This document shows positions 1 to 7,727 of a stretch of DNA of 64,000 nucleotides, piece by piece; the stretch's first letter is position 1, and every line of letters begins with the position of its first letter. Source of the stretch: CAZYLZ01 sp964648335 (lineage in GTDB: Bacteria; Patescibacteriota; Minisyncoccia; Phycocordibacterales; UBA2100). The notes beneath the pieces were generated by a model. That model searched no databases. It saw only the letters and a list, made by a program, of their open reading frames with translations, and had not been told where the DNA came from. The stretch spans positions 1 to 64,000 of the forward strand of contig CAZYLZ010000005.1 of NCBI GenBank assembly GCA_964648335.1. Direction: 5' to 3'. The position numbers and the translations under genes were made by a program.

Positions 1-77
1 ACATCAAGAGCAAAGGCGCTGCCGAGAGTCACAACCGCAAACAGTGCGGCCGTGAATATCCTCAGCAACGCCTTCAT
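1..77 (-). CDS. Secreted protein, N-terminal fragment (cut by window edge)
   Basis: Only the first 25 codons are inside the window. They encode a basic start (MKALLR), a hydrophobic stretch and a small-residue region ending GSAFA, which is a typical Sec signal peptide. The ATG at 77 is preceded by AAGGAG, which overlaps the lemA stop codon, so the gene is translated from the lemA transcript. The mature protein lies beyond position 1 and cannot be assigned. Confidence 0.7.
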   Translation of the reverse strand, partial: MKALLRIFTAALFAVVTLGSAFALD

Positions 78-89
78 TAGGTGATCTCC

Positions 90-704
90 TTAGCTTTTGG
101 TGGCAGTGCCGAAGTCGATCTTGGGAGTCTGACGCTGTTCCGCGGGAGCCTCGAAGGTCGGTTTGGCTTTGAAGCCGAAGGCCCCTGCGTAGACGACCGA
201 TGGGAAGGTGCGGATCGACGCATTGAACGTCCGTACCGCCATGATGTGATCACGACGAGCGACCGTGATGCGGTTCTGCGTTCCCTCGATTTGCGACTGC
301 AGCGTCGAGAAGTTCGCAGTTGCCTTCAGATCCGGGTACTTCTCGACGGTTGCGAGCAACCGCGATAGTGCACCGGACATCTGCTGACTCGCAGCCATGA
401 ACGCTTCAAGTGCCTTGGGATCCGCCGCAATCTTCGACGGGTCGACATTGATCACCGTCTTGCCGGCCTCGGCACGAGCTTTGGTCACGCTTTCGAGCAG
501 ACCTTTCTCGTAGTTGGCGACGCCTTTGACGGTCTCGACCAACATCGGGATGACGTCGGCTTGACGCTTCTCCTGATTCTGGATCTCGGCAATCGCGGCC
601 GTTACGCTCTCGTCCTTGTTGACGAGCCCATTGAAGCCGCCCCAGACGATGAGCAGCATGAGGCCGACGAGGCCGAGCGCGATCCACTTTCCATACCCCT
701 GCAT
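90..704 (-). CDS. lemA: LemA family membrane-anchored protein
   Basis: A 204-residue protein with one N-terminal membrane helix (about residues 7-25, no cleavable signal), then the long helical LemA domain: the N-terminal part with NKDESV, the central helices with VETVKGVANYEKGLLESV, and the YPDLKA motif near residue 125. LemA proteins are helical-bundle envelope proteins of unclear biochemistry that often sit beside TPM-domain genes, as here. An SD (AAGGAG) precedes the ATG and a full-consensus promoter lies about 75 nt upstream, after a terminator that separates it from the membrane gene upstream. The secreted-protein gene downstream is co-transcribed. Confidence 0.9.
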   Translation of the reverse strand: MQGYGKWIALGLVGLMLLIVWGGFNGLVNKDESVTAAIAEIQNQEKRQADVIPMLVETVKGVANYEKGLLESVTKARAEAGKTVINVDPSKIAADPKALEAFMAASQQMSGALSRLLATVEKYPDLKATANFSTLQSQIEGTQNRITVARRDHIMAVRTFNASIRTFPSVVYAGAFGFKAKPTFEAPAEQRQTPKIDFGTATKS

Positions 705-775
705 GAGGGACTCTCCTTCGTTTGTTTCTATTCAACGAACTTCCGCCCGGCTAGAGCCGAACGGTAGCTATTGTC

Positions 776-804
776 ATTATAGGTCATAAATATAGCATTG
801 TCAA
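776..804 (-). promoter_or_regulatory. Consensus sigma70-type promoter of lemA
   Basis: On the minus strand TTGACA (804-799) and TATAAT (781-776) are separated by exactly 17 bp. All twelve positions match consensus. The position just after the upstream terminator makes lemA an independent transcription unit. Confidence 0.9.
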
Positions 805-807
805 ACG

Positions 808-840
808 AAGAAAGCCGCCGACCCTTTTGGGATCGGCGGC
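808..840 (-). terminator. Rho-independent terminator after the 856-1326 gene
   Basis: Minus-strand hairpin GCCGCCGATCCC/GGGTCGGCGGC with an AAAA loop, followed by TTTCTTCG. It ends the TPM/membrane-protein unit before the lemA promoter. Confidence 0.8.
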
Positions 841-855
841 AAATGGTACTGCATG

Positions 856-1326
856 CTACCGAAGCATGCCGAACATGATCGTGATACCCACGACGAGGGT
901 AATCACTCCGAGGCGGATACCGGCAAGCATGGAGCCGGCCATCATCCGGTGATGCGACTTGCGCCACACCACGCGGGCGATACCCATTCCGGCGACCTGG
1001 ATTATGAGAGCCAGGATCATCTTATCCACCACTGCGGGCAAGGCGAGCGTGTTCACCATCGTGGCGCCGAGCGAGAGCGCGAACGACACAAGGACGAACA
1101 GCTGGTTTACCACGAAGGCGGGGTTGCCGTCGTGGAGCCGCTTCTTCTCTTCTTCGGTAGAGAAAAGAAGGTAGTTGAACCATCCGCGAACCACCACGCA
1201 CAAGGCGATGGCACCGAGGACGGCCAAGATAGGCATCGCCGTCGCGATGATGCGCACTACGTGCTCGCCGAGCCAGTAGTTCTGCATCGTATCGAACAGT
1301 GCCCGGAGCTTCTCAATGAACAGCAT
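856..1326 (-). CDS. Four-helix membrane protein of unknown function
   Basis: A 156-residue integral membrane protein. Hydrophobic segments lie at about residues 25-50, 70-90, 100-120 and 132-155. A short charged loop (STEEEKKRLHDG) lies between the first two and a basic loop (VVWRKSHHRMM) precedes the last. The overall shape recalls small DUF350-type membrane proteins, but I cannot confirm a family. SD AAGGAGG precedes the ATG. It lies 12 nt after the TPM gene and shares its promoter; a terminator follows. The context suggests an envelope role with TPM and LemA. Confidence 0.75.
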   Translation of the reverse strand: MLFIEKLRALFDTMQNYWLGEHVVRIIATAMPILAVLGAIALCVVVRGWFNYLLFSTEEEKKRLHDGNPAFVVNQLFVLVSFALSLGATMVNTLALPAVVDKMILALIIQVAGMGIARVVWRKSHHRMMAGSMLAGIRLGVITLVVGITIMFGMLR

Positions 1327-1338
1327 ATCGTATCCTCC

Positions 1339-2172
1339 TTAGAGTCCGCCCAAGATTTCTGCGCCTGCACCGAGGAATTCACCTCCAGCGCCTGCAACCG
1401 AACCGGCCATGTCGCCACAGCCGCCACCGCACCACGGGAAGTCCGTAAGCCATCGCAGGAGCAAACCTACGATAAGCCCGAAGACAGCTGCCGTAATGAT
1501 CGTCGGTTGCGTGAGCGTCAACAGCCATGCGACTCCTGCGAAGGATGCACAGCCGACGACGCCTCCCGCTAACCAGTGGATCGAGTGAGCTATCACCAGC
1601 AATACGAATGCGACCAAGAACAGCGCGAACTTCGCAAGCTCTCGATCCGTCATCTTCTGAGCCGTTTCCCTCTCGGGCACGACCGCGCCGCCAGATACGA
1701 TCTGGTCGATGCGATCGATCGCAGCCTCGAAGCCGGCAGCATGCTTCTTCTTCCGAAACTGCGGGTCCATCAACTCAGTGATGATCCGCACGGCTTCGGC
1801 GTCTGGGATGCTGCCGTCGAGTCGCGCACCGACATGTACCCGGCGGCCTTGCTCGGCAACCGAGAACACGATGAGCACACCATTGTCTTTGCCACGGCTT
1901 CCGATTTTCCATTTTCGGGCCGTCTTTTGAGCAAAGTCGAATAGAGACTCGCCTTCGAGGCTTGGCACGGTCAAAACCGCGATTTGCGCCGAAGTTCGGT
2001 TGTAGTAGGAGGACAGCTTGTCCTCGAGAGCATTTCGCTCGGGCACAGACATAATGCCTGCCGTGTCGTTTACATACCCGTTCATGACGGGGATGTTGCG
2101 AGCCTGAGCGGTTACTCCCATGCTCATGATGCACACGAGGCACATCACAAACCGGTAGAGCCATACTTTCAT
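1339..2172 (-). CDS. TPM-domain secreted/membrane protein (YgcG-like)
   Basis: A 277-residue protein with a signal peptide (about residues 1-24, ending AQA-R). The TPM domain follows at about residues 30-170: the opening VNDTAGIMS, then GKDNGVLIVFSV and VHVGARLDGSIPD in the core. Two or three membrane helices (about 180-245) and a Cys/Gly-rich tail (CGGGCG and alanine/glycine runs) complete it. TPM domains are found in envelope phosphatase-like or photosystem-repair proteins; a role for this one is inference. SD GAGGAG and a perfect promoter (2234-2262) are present. It heads the unit with the small membrane gene and lies just upstream of lemA, a recurrent gene pairing. Confidence 0.88.
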   Translation of the reverse strand: MKVWLYRFVMCLVCIMSMGVTAQARNIPVMNGYVNDTAGIMSVPERNALEDKLSSYYNRTSAQIAVLTVPSLEGESLFDFAQKTARKWKIGSRGKDNGVLIVFSVAEQGRRVHVGARLDGSIPDAEAVRIITELMDPQFRKKKHAAGFEAAIDRIDQIVSGGAVVPERETAQKMTDRELAKFALFLVAFVLLVIAHSIHWLAGGVVGCASFAGVAWLLTLTQPTIITAAVFGLIVGLLLRWLTDFPWCGGGCGDMAGSVAGAGGEFLGAGAEILGGL

Positions 2173-2233
2173 GCACTTCTCCTCGTTGGAGTTTAGTCAA
2201 TGTTCGTCGCGGTTTTATCCGCGATCTACGTGT

Positions 2234-2262
2234 ATTATACCGCAATTTAGCCCACATGTCAA
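2234..2262 (-). promoter_or_regulatory. Consensus promoter of the TPM gene
   Basis: Minus-strand TTGACA (2262-2257), 17-bp spacer, TATAAT (2239-2234). Transcription would start near 2227, leaving a leader of about 55 nt with an SD. It faces away from the YqeY gene on the other strand. Confidence 0.9.
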
Positions 2263-2310
2263 AGCACAGAGAACTCCCTTTTAGTGGCTCTGGTGCTATA
2301 CTTTTTACAT

Positions 2311-2763
2311 ATGTCACTTACACAAATCATCAAATCAGAAATGGTAGCCGCCATGAAGGCAAAGGACGCACTTAAGCTGTCTGTCATACGCAGCGCCATG
2401 ACCGCGTTTACCAACGAGCTTGTAGCCAAGGGTAAAAAGCCGACAGACCCGCTCGATGATGCCGAGGCAATAGCCGTGCTTAAGCGCCTTGCGAAGCAGC
2501 GTCAAGATTCGGCAGAGCAGTTTACCAAAGGCAACCGACCAGAACTCGCTGAAAAAGAAGAAAAGGAATTAGCAATACTCAAGGCATATCTACCCGAGAC
2601 TGCTTCAAAAGAAGCAATCGAAGCTGTTGCAAAAGAAAAAATCGCCTCTATGGGAAGCGACAAGGCCAAGATCGGAATGCTCGTAGGAGCGGTAATGAAA
2701 GAATTCAAGGGTACTGCTGATGGTAACGACGTAAAGGCAGTCATCGAGTCCCTGCTCGGATAA
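2311..2763 (+). CDS. yqeY: GatB/YqeY domain protein
   Basis: A 150-residue stand-alone YqeY domain, the helical tRNA-binding-like module also found at the C-terminus of GatB. Recognisable blocks are the N-terminal LTQIIKSEMVAAMKAKD, KRLAKQRQDS in the middle, and DKAKIGMLVGAVMKEFKGTA with the DGNDVKAVIE end. The start was set at 2311 because an extended -10 (TGCTATACT, 2294-2302) ends 8 nt before this ATG and no SD exists. The mRNA should be leaderless. An in-frame start at 2284 would lie upstream of the -10. The exact cellular role of free YqeY proteins is not established. Confidence 0.9.
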   Translation: MSLTQIIKSEMVAAMKAKDALKLSVIRSAMTAFTNELVAKGKKPTDPLDDAEAIAVLKRLAKQRQDSAEQFTKGNRPELAEKEEKELAILKAYLPETASKEAIEAVAKEKIASMGSDKAKIGMLVGAVMKEFKGTADGNDVKAVIESLLG

Positions 2764-2780
2764 CAGTCGATACAAAATGA

Positions 2781-3914
2781 CTATCGGCTCGCAAACCCAG
2801 TTGCGAGCGCAAGAAATGCTGCGACGATACAGCAGATAACAAACGCCACACCGCTTCCAAAAGCAAATGCTAAAAGCGCTGCAAACGCGAGCACTCCGGC
2901 GCGTCCCAGATTCTCTCCCATCTCGCGCACAACGGTCATTTCATCGAGCCATACGTCAGAATCGCTCCGATGCTCGATAGTGTGGTACTGTCCGCTTTCC
3001 TTTCGGAGGCTCGTGCCGCCACTGTGGTACGCATTTATTACGTATACATCGATCGGAGAACCAATAAAGATGCGCGCGATCCAAGCACTCGATCCGACCA
3101 GTGCAATGACGTTCGAAACACTCTCAGGATGCCAAGAGCGAGCTATCTTTTGGAGTGCCTTGTGCATGAGGAGTGCCGTGAGCATAGATACACTCACCGC
3201 AAGACCTAACGAATCGAACGAAGCGCGCAGAATACCAAATGCGACCATCGGCCACACCACCAACAAGAGTGCAGAATGCGCGCCTCGCGAAAGGTCGTGG
3301 ACTAATTGCATGCGGTTTGCACCACCAAAAAGGACATGCACCGTCTCGGAATATGACCACGGGAACGTCATATTGAACGATGGCACAAAATAGAGTGGCA
3401 ACGCACAGAGGAAGAGAATAACGATCATGAAGGACAGGACTGCCGAAAGTCCAAACAGTGCTGCCGCTATTCCTGCCGCAATGGGCACGAGTGCCAGTAC
3501 GATATCTCCGACCTCGATCATGAGCTGCGCCTCGCCGACAGTCTCGCGCTCGATAGCGTAGGGAATGCGGTACAGCAAGCGATAAAGCAGCATGAACACG
3601 AAATACCAACAGATCGCCGGCATGAGAAACCAGGGCGATTGCAAAACAGATATGACGCTTGCCAGAGATCCCATCAATGCAACGACGGCCAGATACAAGG
3701 AAAGGCGCGCACCGATTATCTCGAGGAGCTTGGTAAAGAGTGGTGCGAACACCGCTGCTAACAAATACAAAAACGCGAAGCCCACTGATACGATTGCGAT
3801 TGTATAACCAAGATAGACGTAAAGAAATCCAAGAATGAAAGCACTTGAAGAGACCGAGGCGAAGCGCAGCAAGAAGCGATGGAGTGCGAGCATGGTGCGC
3901 GCAGAACTAAACAT
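2781..3914 (-). CDS. Multi-pass membrane transporter, MFS-like
   Basis: A 377-residue very hydrophobic protein with about eleven predicted helices and short charged loops such as YRLLYRIPYAIERETVGEAQ in the centre, consistent with an MFS-type carrier. A large polar segment (about residues 280-330, with HSGGTSLRKES) interrupts the C-terminal half. Substrate unknown. The start at 3914 (MFSSARTML) is chosen because a -10 TACAAT (3926-3921) ends 6 nt upstream, giving a leaderless mRNA. An in-frame start at 3962 would precede the promoter. It is convergent with yqeY, 17 bp apart. Confidence 0.7.
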   Translation of the reverse strand: MFSSARTMLALHRFLLRFASVSSSAFILGFLYVYLGYTIAIVSVGFAFLYLLAAVFAPLFTKLLEIIGARLSLYLAVVALMGSLASVISVLQSPWFLMPAICWYFVFMLLYRLLYRIPYAIERETVGEAQLMIEVGDIVLALVPIAAGIAAALFGLSAVLSFMIVILFLCALPLYFVPSFNMTFPWSYSETVHVLFGGANRMQLVHDLSRGAHSALLLVVWPMVAFGILRASFDSLGLAVSVSMLTALLMHKALQKIARSWHPESVSNVIALVGSSAWIARIFIGSPIDVYVINAYHSGGTSLRKESGQYHTIEHRSDSDVWLDEMTVVREMGENLGRAGVLAFAALLAFAFGSGVAFVICCIVAAFLALATGFASR

Positions 3915-3962
3915 GCGTTGATTGTAACGCACCCATGTAGAGCTCAGTGAGTTAATCCACAC

Positions 3963-4466
3963 TTATTTCTTGAGCGCCTCGATGTCCTTGAGTAGTTTCT
4001 GGAGTGTTGCCGATACCTCCTCAAGGGTCGCTCCGCGCTTACGTCCCGCCTGATCATCCTCGAGTATGTCCTCTTGCATCTCGTCGACATCTTCTTGGAT
4101 CTCGTCGATATCTTCCGAGATCTCGGCCACGTCTTCTTGGACCTCATCTATGTCTTCCGAGATCTCGGCGACGTCCTCTTGGACTTCGTCGATATCTTCT
4201 TGAATCTCGGCAACGTCTTCCTTGACCTCGTGGAGGCTCGCCGTGTTTCGGTTGACCGTAATCTGGATGAATATCGCCAAGTAGATTGCTTCGAGGGACA
4301 CGACAGTGGTGAGCACCAGGAGTATCAGTTCCCAAGGAGCAATCCCTGCAAGACCCGCACAGAATGTTCCGAGGAAAAAGATTGTATGCACAATCAAGGA
4401 AGACGGCGACCCTATCCAGCGAGTAAACCGTTCGACGATCGAAATAGGCGTTTTTTGATTTTCCAT
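3963..4466 (-). CDS. DUF1003 / low-affinity iron permease-like protein with acidic coiled coil
   Basis: A 167-residue protein. Residues about 20-75 carry two membrane helices with the pattern GSPSSLIVHTIFF ... TTVVSLEAIYLAIFIQ ... VNRNTASL, which resembles DUF1003 and the low-affinity iron permease family. Residues 83-137 are a highly repetitive acidic coiled coil built from QEDVAEISEDIDEV-like units. A basic patch (GRKRGA) and a final amphipathic helix follow. No SD is visible. The gene lies 13 nt downstream of another small coiled-coil membrane gene and may be co-transcribed with it. Ion transport is not demonstrated; a membrane scaffold is equally possible. Confidence 0.7.
   Translation of the reverse strand: MENQKTPISIVERFTRWIGSPSSLIVHTIFFLGTFCAGLAGIAPWELILLVLTTVVSLEAIYLAIFIQITVNRNTASLHEVKEDVAEIQEDIDEVQEDVAEISEDIDEVQEDVAEISEDIDEIQEDVDEMQEDILEDDQAGRKRGATLEEVSATLQKLLKDIEALKK
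4056..4220 (-). repeat. In-frame heptad/14-residue repeat tract
   Basis: DNA encoding four tandem 14-residue units of the form EDIDEVQEDVAEIS, in phase with coiled-coil heptads. The DNA copies are closely related (GAGATCTCGGAAGATAT-like blocks recur), suggesting recent tandem expansion inside the gene. Confidence 0.85.
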
Positions 4467-4479
4467 ATGAACAGCGAAA

Positions 4480-4701
4480 CTACATACCCAAGTTGCCTAT
4501 CTCCGCGATCTGCGAGAATGTCGCCAGGAATGTAGGGATTGCAAATACTATACCGACGAGTGGCAGCACGAACAACACGATAGTGATCCACATGGTTATC
4601 TGAAAGTACCTGCGCAACTTTTCGACGGATACGTACATCTTGTCGATCTTTTGCTCGAGTTCGTGGATTTTGTCGAGAGTTTGTGGGGGTGTTGGGGGCA
4701 T
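4480..4701 (-). CDS. Small coiled-coil plus membrane-helix protein
   Basis: A 73-residue protein: Pro-rich start (MPPTPPQT), a short amphipathic helix (LDKIHELEQKIDKM), then a long hydrophobic region (about residues 40-62, WITIVLFVLPLVGIVFAIP). Family not recognised; similar small proteins are common in CPR genomes. The start at 4701 is supported by a -10 TATACT (4713-4708) ending exactly 6 nt upstream, so the mRNA is leaderless. The gene downstream also encodes a membrane-plus-coil protein, so the pair may interact (inference). Confidence 0.7.
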   Translation of the reverse strand: MPPTPPQTLDKIHELEQKIDKMYVSVEKLRRYFQITMWITIVLFVLPLVGIVFAIPTFLATFSQIAEIGNLGM

Positions 4702-4713
4702 GCGGCGAGTATA

Positions 4714-4912
4714 CCCCACCTTCCCAAAAGTGGTAAATGGCGCGATCGTACCTCCTACTCTTTTTAAGAGGATTTGAAACTAGTGACACTCAGTTTCAAA
4801 AGGCTGAGTTAGTCATGTATTGCAGCTTAGTAGTAACCAACTCCCCCTTTAATCCCCCTCTTAGAAAGAGTGCGAGGAAAACGCGGTTCGCAAAACAGCA
4901 TGGTAAGCTCTA
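4714..4912. other. Intergenic region with an inverted repeat
   Basis: No gene is visible. It contains an inverted repeat TTTGAAACT/AGTTTCAAA with a 10-nt loop (about 4772-4800), a small CTCTT/AAGAG hairpin just before it, and the -10 of the gene at 4916. Confidence 0.5.
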
Positions 4913-4915
4913 ATG

Positions 4916-5719
4916 ATGCTCGAACAGGTACTCGCGATAGCCGTTTCTGCCGGAACCGAGATCATGCGCCTCAGACCTACTGCTGCAGTTACCGCCAAGT
5001 CCGATGGATCTCCCGTCACCGATGGCGACCTGGCCGCAAACGCGATCATCACTGACGCGCTTCAAAAATTCGGTTACCCCATTCTCTCGGAAGAATCGCA
5101 TCCTCCTGTGGGTGTAGACCCTGAATATCTCTGGGTCATCGATCCCATCGACGGCACCAAAAGCTATATTCACGGCGGAGACGATTTTGCTGTCATGATA
5201 GGCCTCCTGCATCGCGGAATTCCGATTCTCGGCGTTGTTCACGCACCAGGGCTCGAGGTAACCTATTTTTCCGAGCGAGACGGAGGAGCGTACAAGCGAA
5301 CAATAGATGGCGACACACTCATCCGCGTGTCTGACATTTCGGACCCGCTCGTATCCAAGTGCCTGCGCGGCTCGTCGCGCCTAAACTCTGCAGCTTCGAC
5401 CACGGCTATAGATTCTTACCTAACTGCGATCGGCGCCGGCGAGATAATTCCCCGCCACGGCATGGGGGTCAAACTGTGTCTCATCGCAGAAGGCTCTGCA
5501 GATTTTATGGTAACCAAGGCTGGTCTTGGCGAGTGGGACGTCTGTGCTGGACAAGCGATTCTCGCAGAGGCAGGAGGGGTAGTCTCAGATCTTGCCGGAA
5601 ATGCGATCCTCTATGGAAATGAAGGGGGCCATATCCAGAACGGACTCATCGCTTCTAATACGGCACTTTTTTCATCGATAGTCGGTGCCGTTGCCAGAGT
5701 GGATCTCACTGTTCTCTAG
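4916..5719 (+). CDS. cysQ: Inositol monophosphatase family phosphatase (CysQ-like)
   Basis: A 267-residue member of the IMPase/bisphosphate nucleotidase family. Metal-binding motifs are present: SEES around residue 62, WVIDPIDGTKSYIHG near 77-90, and GEWDVCAGQAILAEAGG near 205-221. These metal-dependent enzymes remove phosphate from 3'-phosphoadenosine 5'-phosphate or inositol phosphates; the CysQ-type GTKSYI favours the nucleotide substrate, but this is an inference. Two adjacent ATGs occur; the second (4916) is preferred because a TGG-TAAGCT extended -10 (4904-4909) ends 6 nt before it, matching the leaderless pattern of neighbouring genes. Confidence 0.85.
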   Translation: MLEQVLAIAVSAGTEIMRLRPTAAVTAKSDGSPVTDGDLAANAIITDALQKFGYPILSEESHPPVGVDPEYLWVIDPIDGTKSYIHGGDDFAVMIGLLHRGIPILGVVHAPGLEVTYFSERDGGAYKRTIDGDTLIRVSDISDPLVSKCLRGSSRLNSAASTTAIDSYLTAIGAGEIIPRHGMGVKLCLIAEGSADFMVTKAGLGEWDVCAGQAILAEAGGVVSDLAGNAILYGNEGGHIQNGLIASNTALFSSIVGAVARVDLTVL

Positions 5720-5722
5720 TAA

Positions 5723-6490
5723 TCAGGGCACGAGCGGGTCGACTTTGTTGCAAACTTCGTACTGGGCTTTCGAGTCATGTGCGCTTGCAGTTCCGTCCTG
5801 TACAAAGCTGGTCACATCTGCATCGAGTAAAACATATCCTTGGCAAAAGACGTGCGCGATATCCCGAGCATAGTAACTTGGGGTCCTGCTCGAAGTGTCT
5901 GCCGTTGCTTCGTAGGGAGAAAATGTTGCGGAATCTGCACCTGCCACGACCGTTGAATACACTCCAGAAGGACCGCCGTGCCAATACACCTGCTTCGAAT
6001 CGTGTGCATATTCCGATAATGGGAATGCGCGCAAGGTGCGAGGATCAGCACCATCGAACGAATGATTGGCAAAAAAGACATGTGTGGCGTCGTACGCAAA
6101 CGGGTACACATCGTCGTTAGTCGTGAACGTCGCCGGATCGGCCTGTGGTACGACGCCAGAATCTTGTTCTGTCGACCAATACACTGTCCGATCGTCCTTA
6201 GAATAGTCGAGCACACGAGCGCCGGAAACTGGATCGCGCACCGATATCCATACATGGGTGTCTGGATTGGCCCCGGCTGGAATAGAGAGTTCAGGGTCGC
6301 CTTCTGCAGCGACAGCGGAATCCGCCTCGATATTCGTAGCGGGTTGTGAGATGGCCTGCGGTGCTTCGAAGGAATCGCTCGACAGGTACCAGGCCACTGT
6401 GGCCAAACCTACCAGTACTATCAGAAGTGTCGATGATTTCCATACCGTGCTCATCCAATTGTCGACTTGCGTTCTATTGACCTCAATCAT
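5723..6490 (-). CDS. DKNYW-repeat membrane-anchored extracellular protein
   Basis: A 255-residue protein: cytoplasmic start, one membrane helix (about residues 19-38), a low-complexity Ala/Glu linker, then four or five DKNYW-type repeats (YSKDDRTVYW, FAYDATHVFFA, YAHDSKQVYW, YARDIAHVFCQG), each followed by a GADPATF-like strand. DKNYW repeats occur in predicted extracellular proteins of unknown function. The start at 6490 is supported by an extended -10 (TGC-TACTAT, 6505-6497) ending 6 nt upstream, so it is leaderless. It converges with cysQ with 3 bp between stops. Confidence 0.75.
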   Translation of the reverse strand: MIEVNRTQVDNWMSTVWKSSTLLIVLVGLATVAWYLSSDSFEAPQAISQPATNIEADSAVAAEGDPELSIPAGANPDTHVWISVRDPVSGARVLDYSKDDRTVYWSTEQDSGVVPQADPATFTTNDDVYPFAYDATHVFFANHSFDGADPRTLRAFPLSEYAHDSKQVYWHGGPSGVYSTVVAGADSATFSPYEATADTSSRTPSYYARDIAHVFCQGYVLLDADVTSFVQDGTASAHDSKAQYEVCNKVDPLVP

Positions 6491-6616
6491 AGGCGAATAG
6501 TAGCATCGCTAGAAAGTCTACCTATACCGCCCTGTGAATAGTAGATTATTGCGGCGTATTAGCACTTACTGTCACTCATGTGACAAGCAAGTCCAGTAAT
6601 GCATTCAGTGATAAAC

Positions 6617-6645
6617 TTGACTATATACTACTTTCGATATATAAT
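6617..6645 (+). promoter_or_regulatory. Near-consensus promoter of the 6685 gene
   Basis: TTGACT (6617-6622), 17-bp spacer, TATAAT (6640-6645). Transcription from about 6652 gives a 33-nt leader containing the SD. Confidence 0.88.
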
Positions 6646-6684
6646 ACTAGCAGTGCAGTATGCAACCTTGCACAGGAGGCTGGA

Positions 6685-6987
6685 ATGGCAAAAAAAATTC
6701 GATTTACCGTCTACTACCCGGAACACGGTCCCCTCGGCTACTTCGTGTGCGACGCCTTGATCGTCCCAAGGATTCACACGGTACTCAATGGGAGCTCGTC
6801 GTGGGCCGATGCGCGTATCTACGAGGGCGGTACGCATCAAATCAGCTTCGATGCAACGCAGGACGACATCACTCTCTTCCTGGACCTGGTGAAAGTGCAG
6901 ATGGGCGCTCTGGCCGGGTGCGAGGAATTCATCACTGCGACCCAAGATCGCATGAAGCTAGCTCTCGATCGTGAGGCTCGCACGTAG
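6685..6987 (+). CDS. Small orphan protein
   Basis: A 100-residue soluble protein with no family I recognise. It starts with an alternating strand (KKIRFTVYYPEHG), has a central GSSSWADARIYEGG segment and a C-terminal helix (FLDLVKVQMGALAGCEEF). The start at 6685 is set by AGGAGG 7 nt upstream and by a promoter that begins transcription downstream of other in-frame starts. Promoter, SD, one short gene and a terminator form a complete monocistronic cassette, the same design as the orphan genes at 31.8-45 kb. Confidence 0.8.
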   Translation: MAKKIRFTVYYPEHGPLGYFVCDALIVPRIHTVLNGSSSWADARIYEGGTHQISFDATQDDITLFLDLVKVQMGALAGCEEFITATQDRMKLALDREART

Positions 6988-7015
6988 TATCTCCGGCACG
7001 CTCCGGCGCTCTGAT

Positions 7016-7091
7016 AACGGACTACCGATTAGATTAATCGATAGTCCGTTACTGACTTTTCCACCACCCGATTGGGTGGTGGTACTTTTTT
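7016..7091 (+). terminator. Tandem terminators after the 6685 gene
   Basis: First hairpin: a 15-bp stem (7016-7030 with 7036-7050, one mismatch, 5-nt loop) followed by a short T run. Second hairpin: CCACCACCC/GGGTGGTGG (7061-7082, GATT loop) followed by TACTTTTTT. The second is a classic intrinsic terminator. Confidence 0.85.
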
Positions 7092-7136
7092 ATCCTTAGC
7101 AGAGATGTCTTTGTGGTCACAAATCGAGTCCGCTCG

Positions 7137-7268
7137 TCAACGGACTCGTTCACGACCCTGGCCCGCCACCATCAGGGTGGCTCGCCATTTCGCATACTCG
7201 CGGAAATAGGCCTCTGCCTTCCGTTTTGTGGCTAGGAATATTTTCTCGTCGCCACTCGAAAATTTCAT
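7137..7268 (-). CDS. Possible very small basic protein
   Basis: An open frame of 43 codons from ATG 7268 (MKFSSGDEKIF...) to TGA 7137. It would encode a basic helical peptide with AEAYFREYAKW in the middle and an Arg-rich end (GRERVR). No good SD or promoter is visible and no family is recognised. It lies downstream of tRNA-Ala in the same direction, after a hairpin. It may be spurious. Confidence 0.3.
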   Translation of the reverse strand: MKFSSGDEKIFLATKRKAEAYFREYAKWRATLMVAGQGRERVR

Positions 7269-7318
7269 AGCCTTGCCTCGCGGTTTCGTCTACTGACGAA
7301 ACATCGCTCCGGCTTCCA

Positions 7319-7360
7319 CCAAAGCAAAACACCTGCTGTTAGGCAGGTGTTTTGCTTTGG
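7319..7360 (-). terminator. Perfect 18-bp hairpin at the 3' end of tRNA-Ala
   Basis: Perfect inverted repeat 7319-7336/7343-7360 with a 6-nt loop. Its first three bases on the minus strand are the encoded CCA of tRNA-Ala. It has internal T runs but no T tract after the stem, so it may act as a processing or termination hairpin rather than a textbook terminator. Confidence 0.55.
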
Positions 7361-7433
7361 TGGACCATACCGGGATCGAACCGGTCACCTCGTCCATGCC
7401 ATGGACGCGCTCTACCAAATGAGCTAATGGCCC
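7358..7433 (-). tRNA. tRNA-Ala (GGC)
   Basis: Complete cloverleaf: acceptor GGGCCAT pairs with ATGGTCC and includes the G3-U70 identity pair of alanine tRNAs. D stem GCTC/GAGC, anticodon loop ATGGCAT (anticodon GGC) and T arm ACCGG-TTCGATC-CCGGT follow. CCA is encoded, unlike the other intact tRNAs in this window. The 5' leader has its own small hairpin (CCTGCT...AGCAGG). Confidence 0.95.
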
Positions 7434-7518
7434 CTGCTTCGCGAGCAGGAGTATCGTAGCAAATTTTAAGGCAGTATAAAAGTGCCGTTATTTATAGCCG
7501 TATATGGCTTTCGACGCC

Positions 7519-7618
7519 NNNNNNNNNNNNNNNNNNNNNNNNNNNNNNNNNNNNNNNNNNNNNNNNNNNNNNNNNNNNNNNNNNNNNNNNNNNNNNNNNN
7601 NNNNNNNNNNNNNNNNNN
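7519..7618. other. Assembly gap (100 N)
   Basis: Exactly 100 N; true length unknown. It lies between tRNA-Ala and the 3' end of the giant surface-protein gene, so sequence, including that gene's terminator, may be missing. An imperfect inverted repeat (CACTTAGTCG/CGACTTAGTG) sits at 7622-7645 at its edge. Confidence 0.95.
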
Positions 7619-7727
7619 TAGCACTTAGTCGTACTCGACTTAGTGACTAGTGACCGATTCCTGCCAATATCAGATGCCCCGCGACTCGCACATACCTTTC
7701 AATAATGTATGCCAATAGCCCGCGCAC

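Noticed and set aside
853..1572. Long plus-strand frame antisense to the membrane and TPM genes, with many His/Glu residues
   Set aside because: It is a shadow of two minus-strand genes that have SDs, domain matches and a shared promoter; its composition is the usual artefact of antisense translation.
7150..7332. 60-codon minus-strand frame running into the tRNA-Ala hairpin
   Set aside because: It starts within the hairpin and has no SD; the overlapping 43-codon frame at 7137-7268 is a better, though still weak, candidate.
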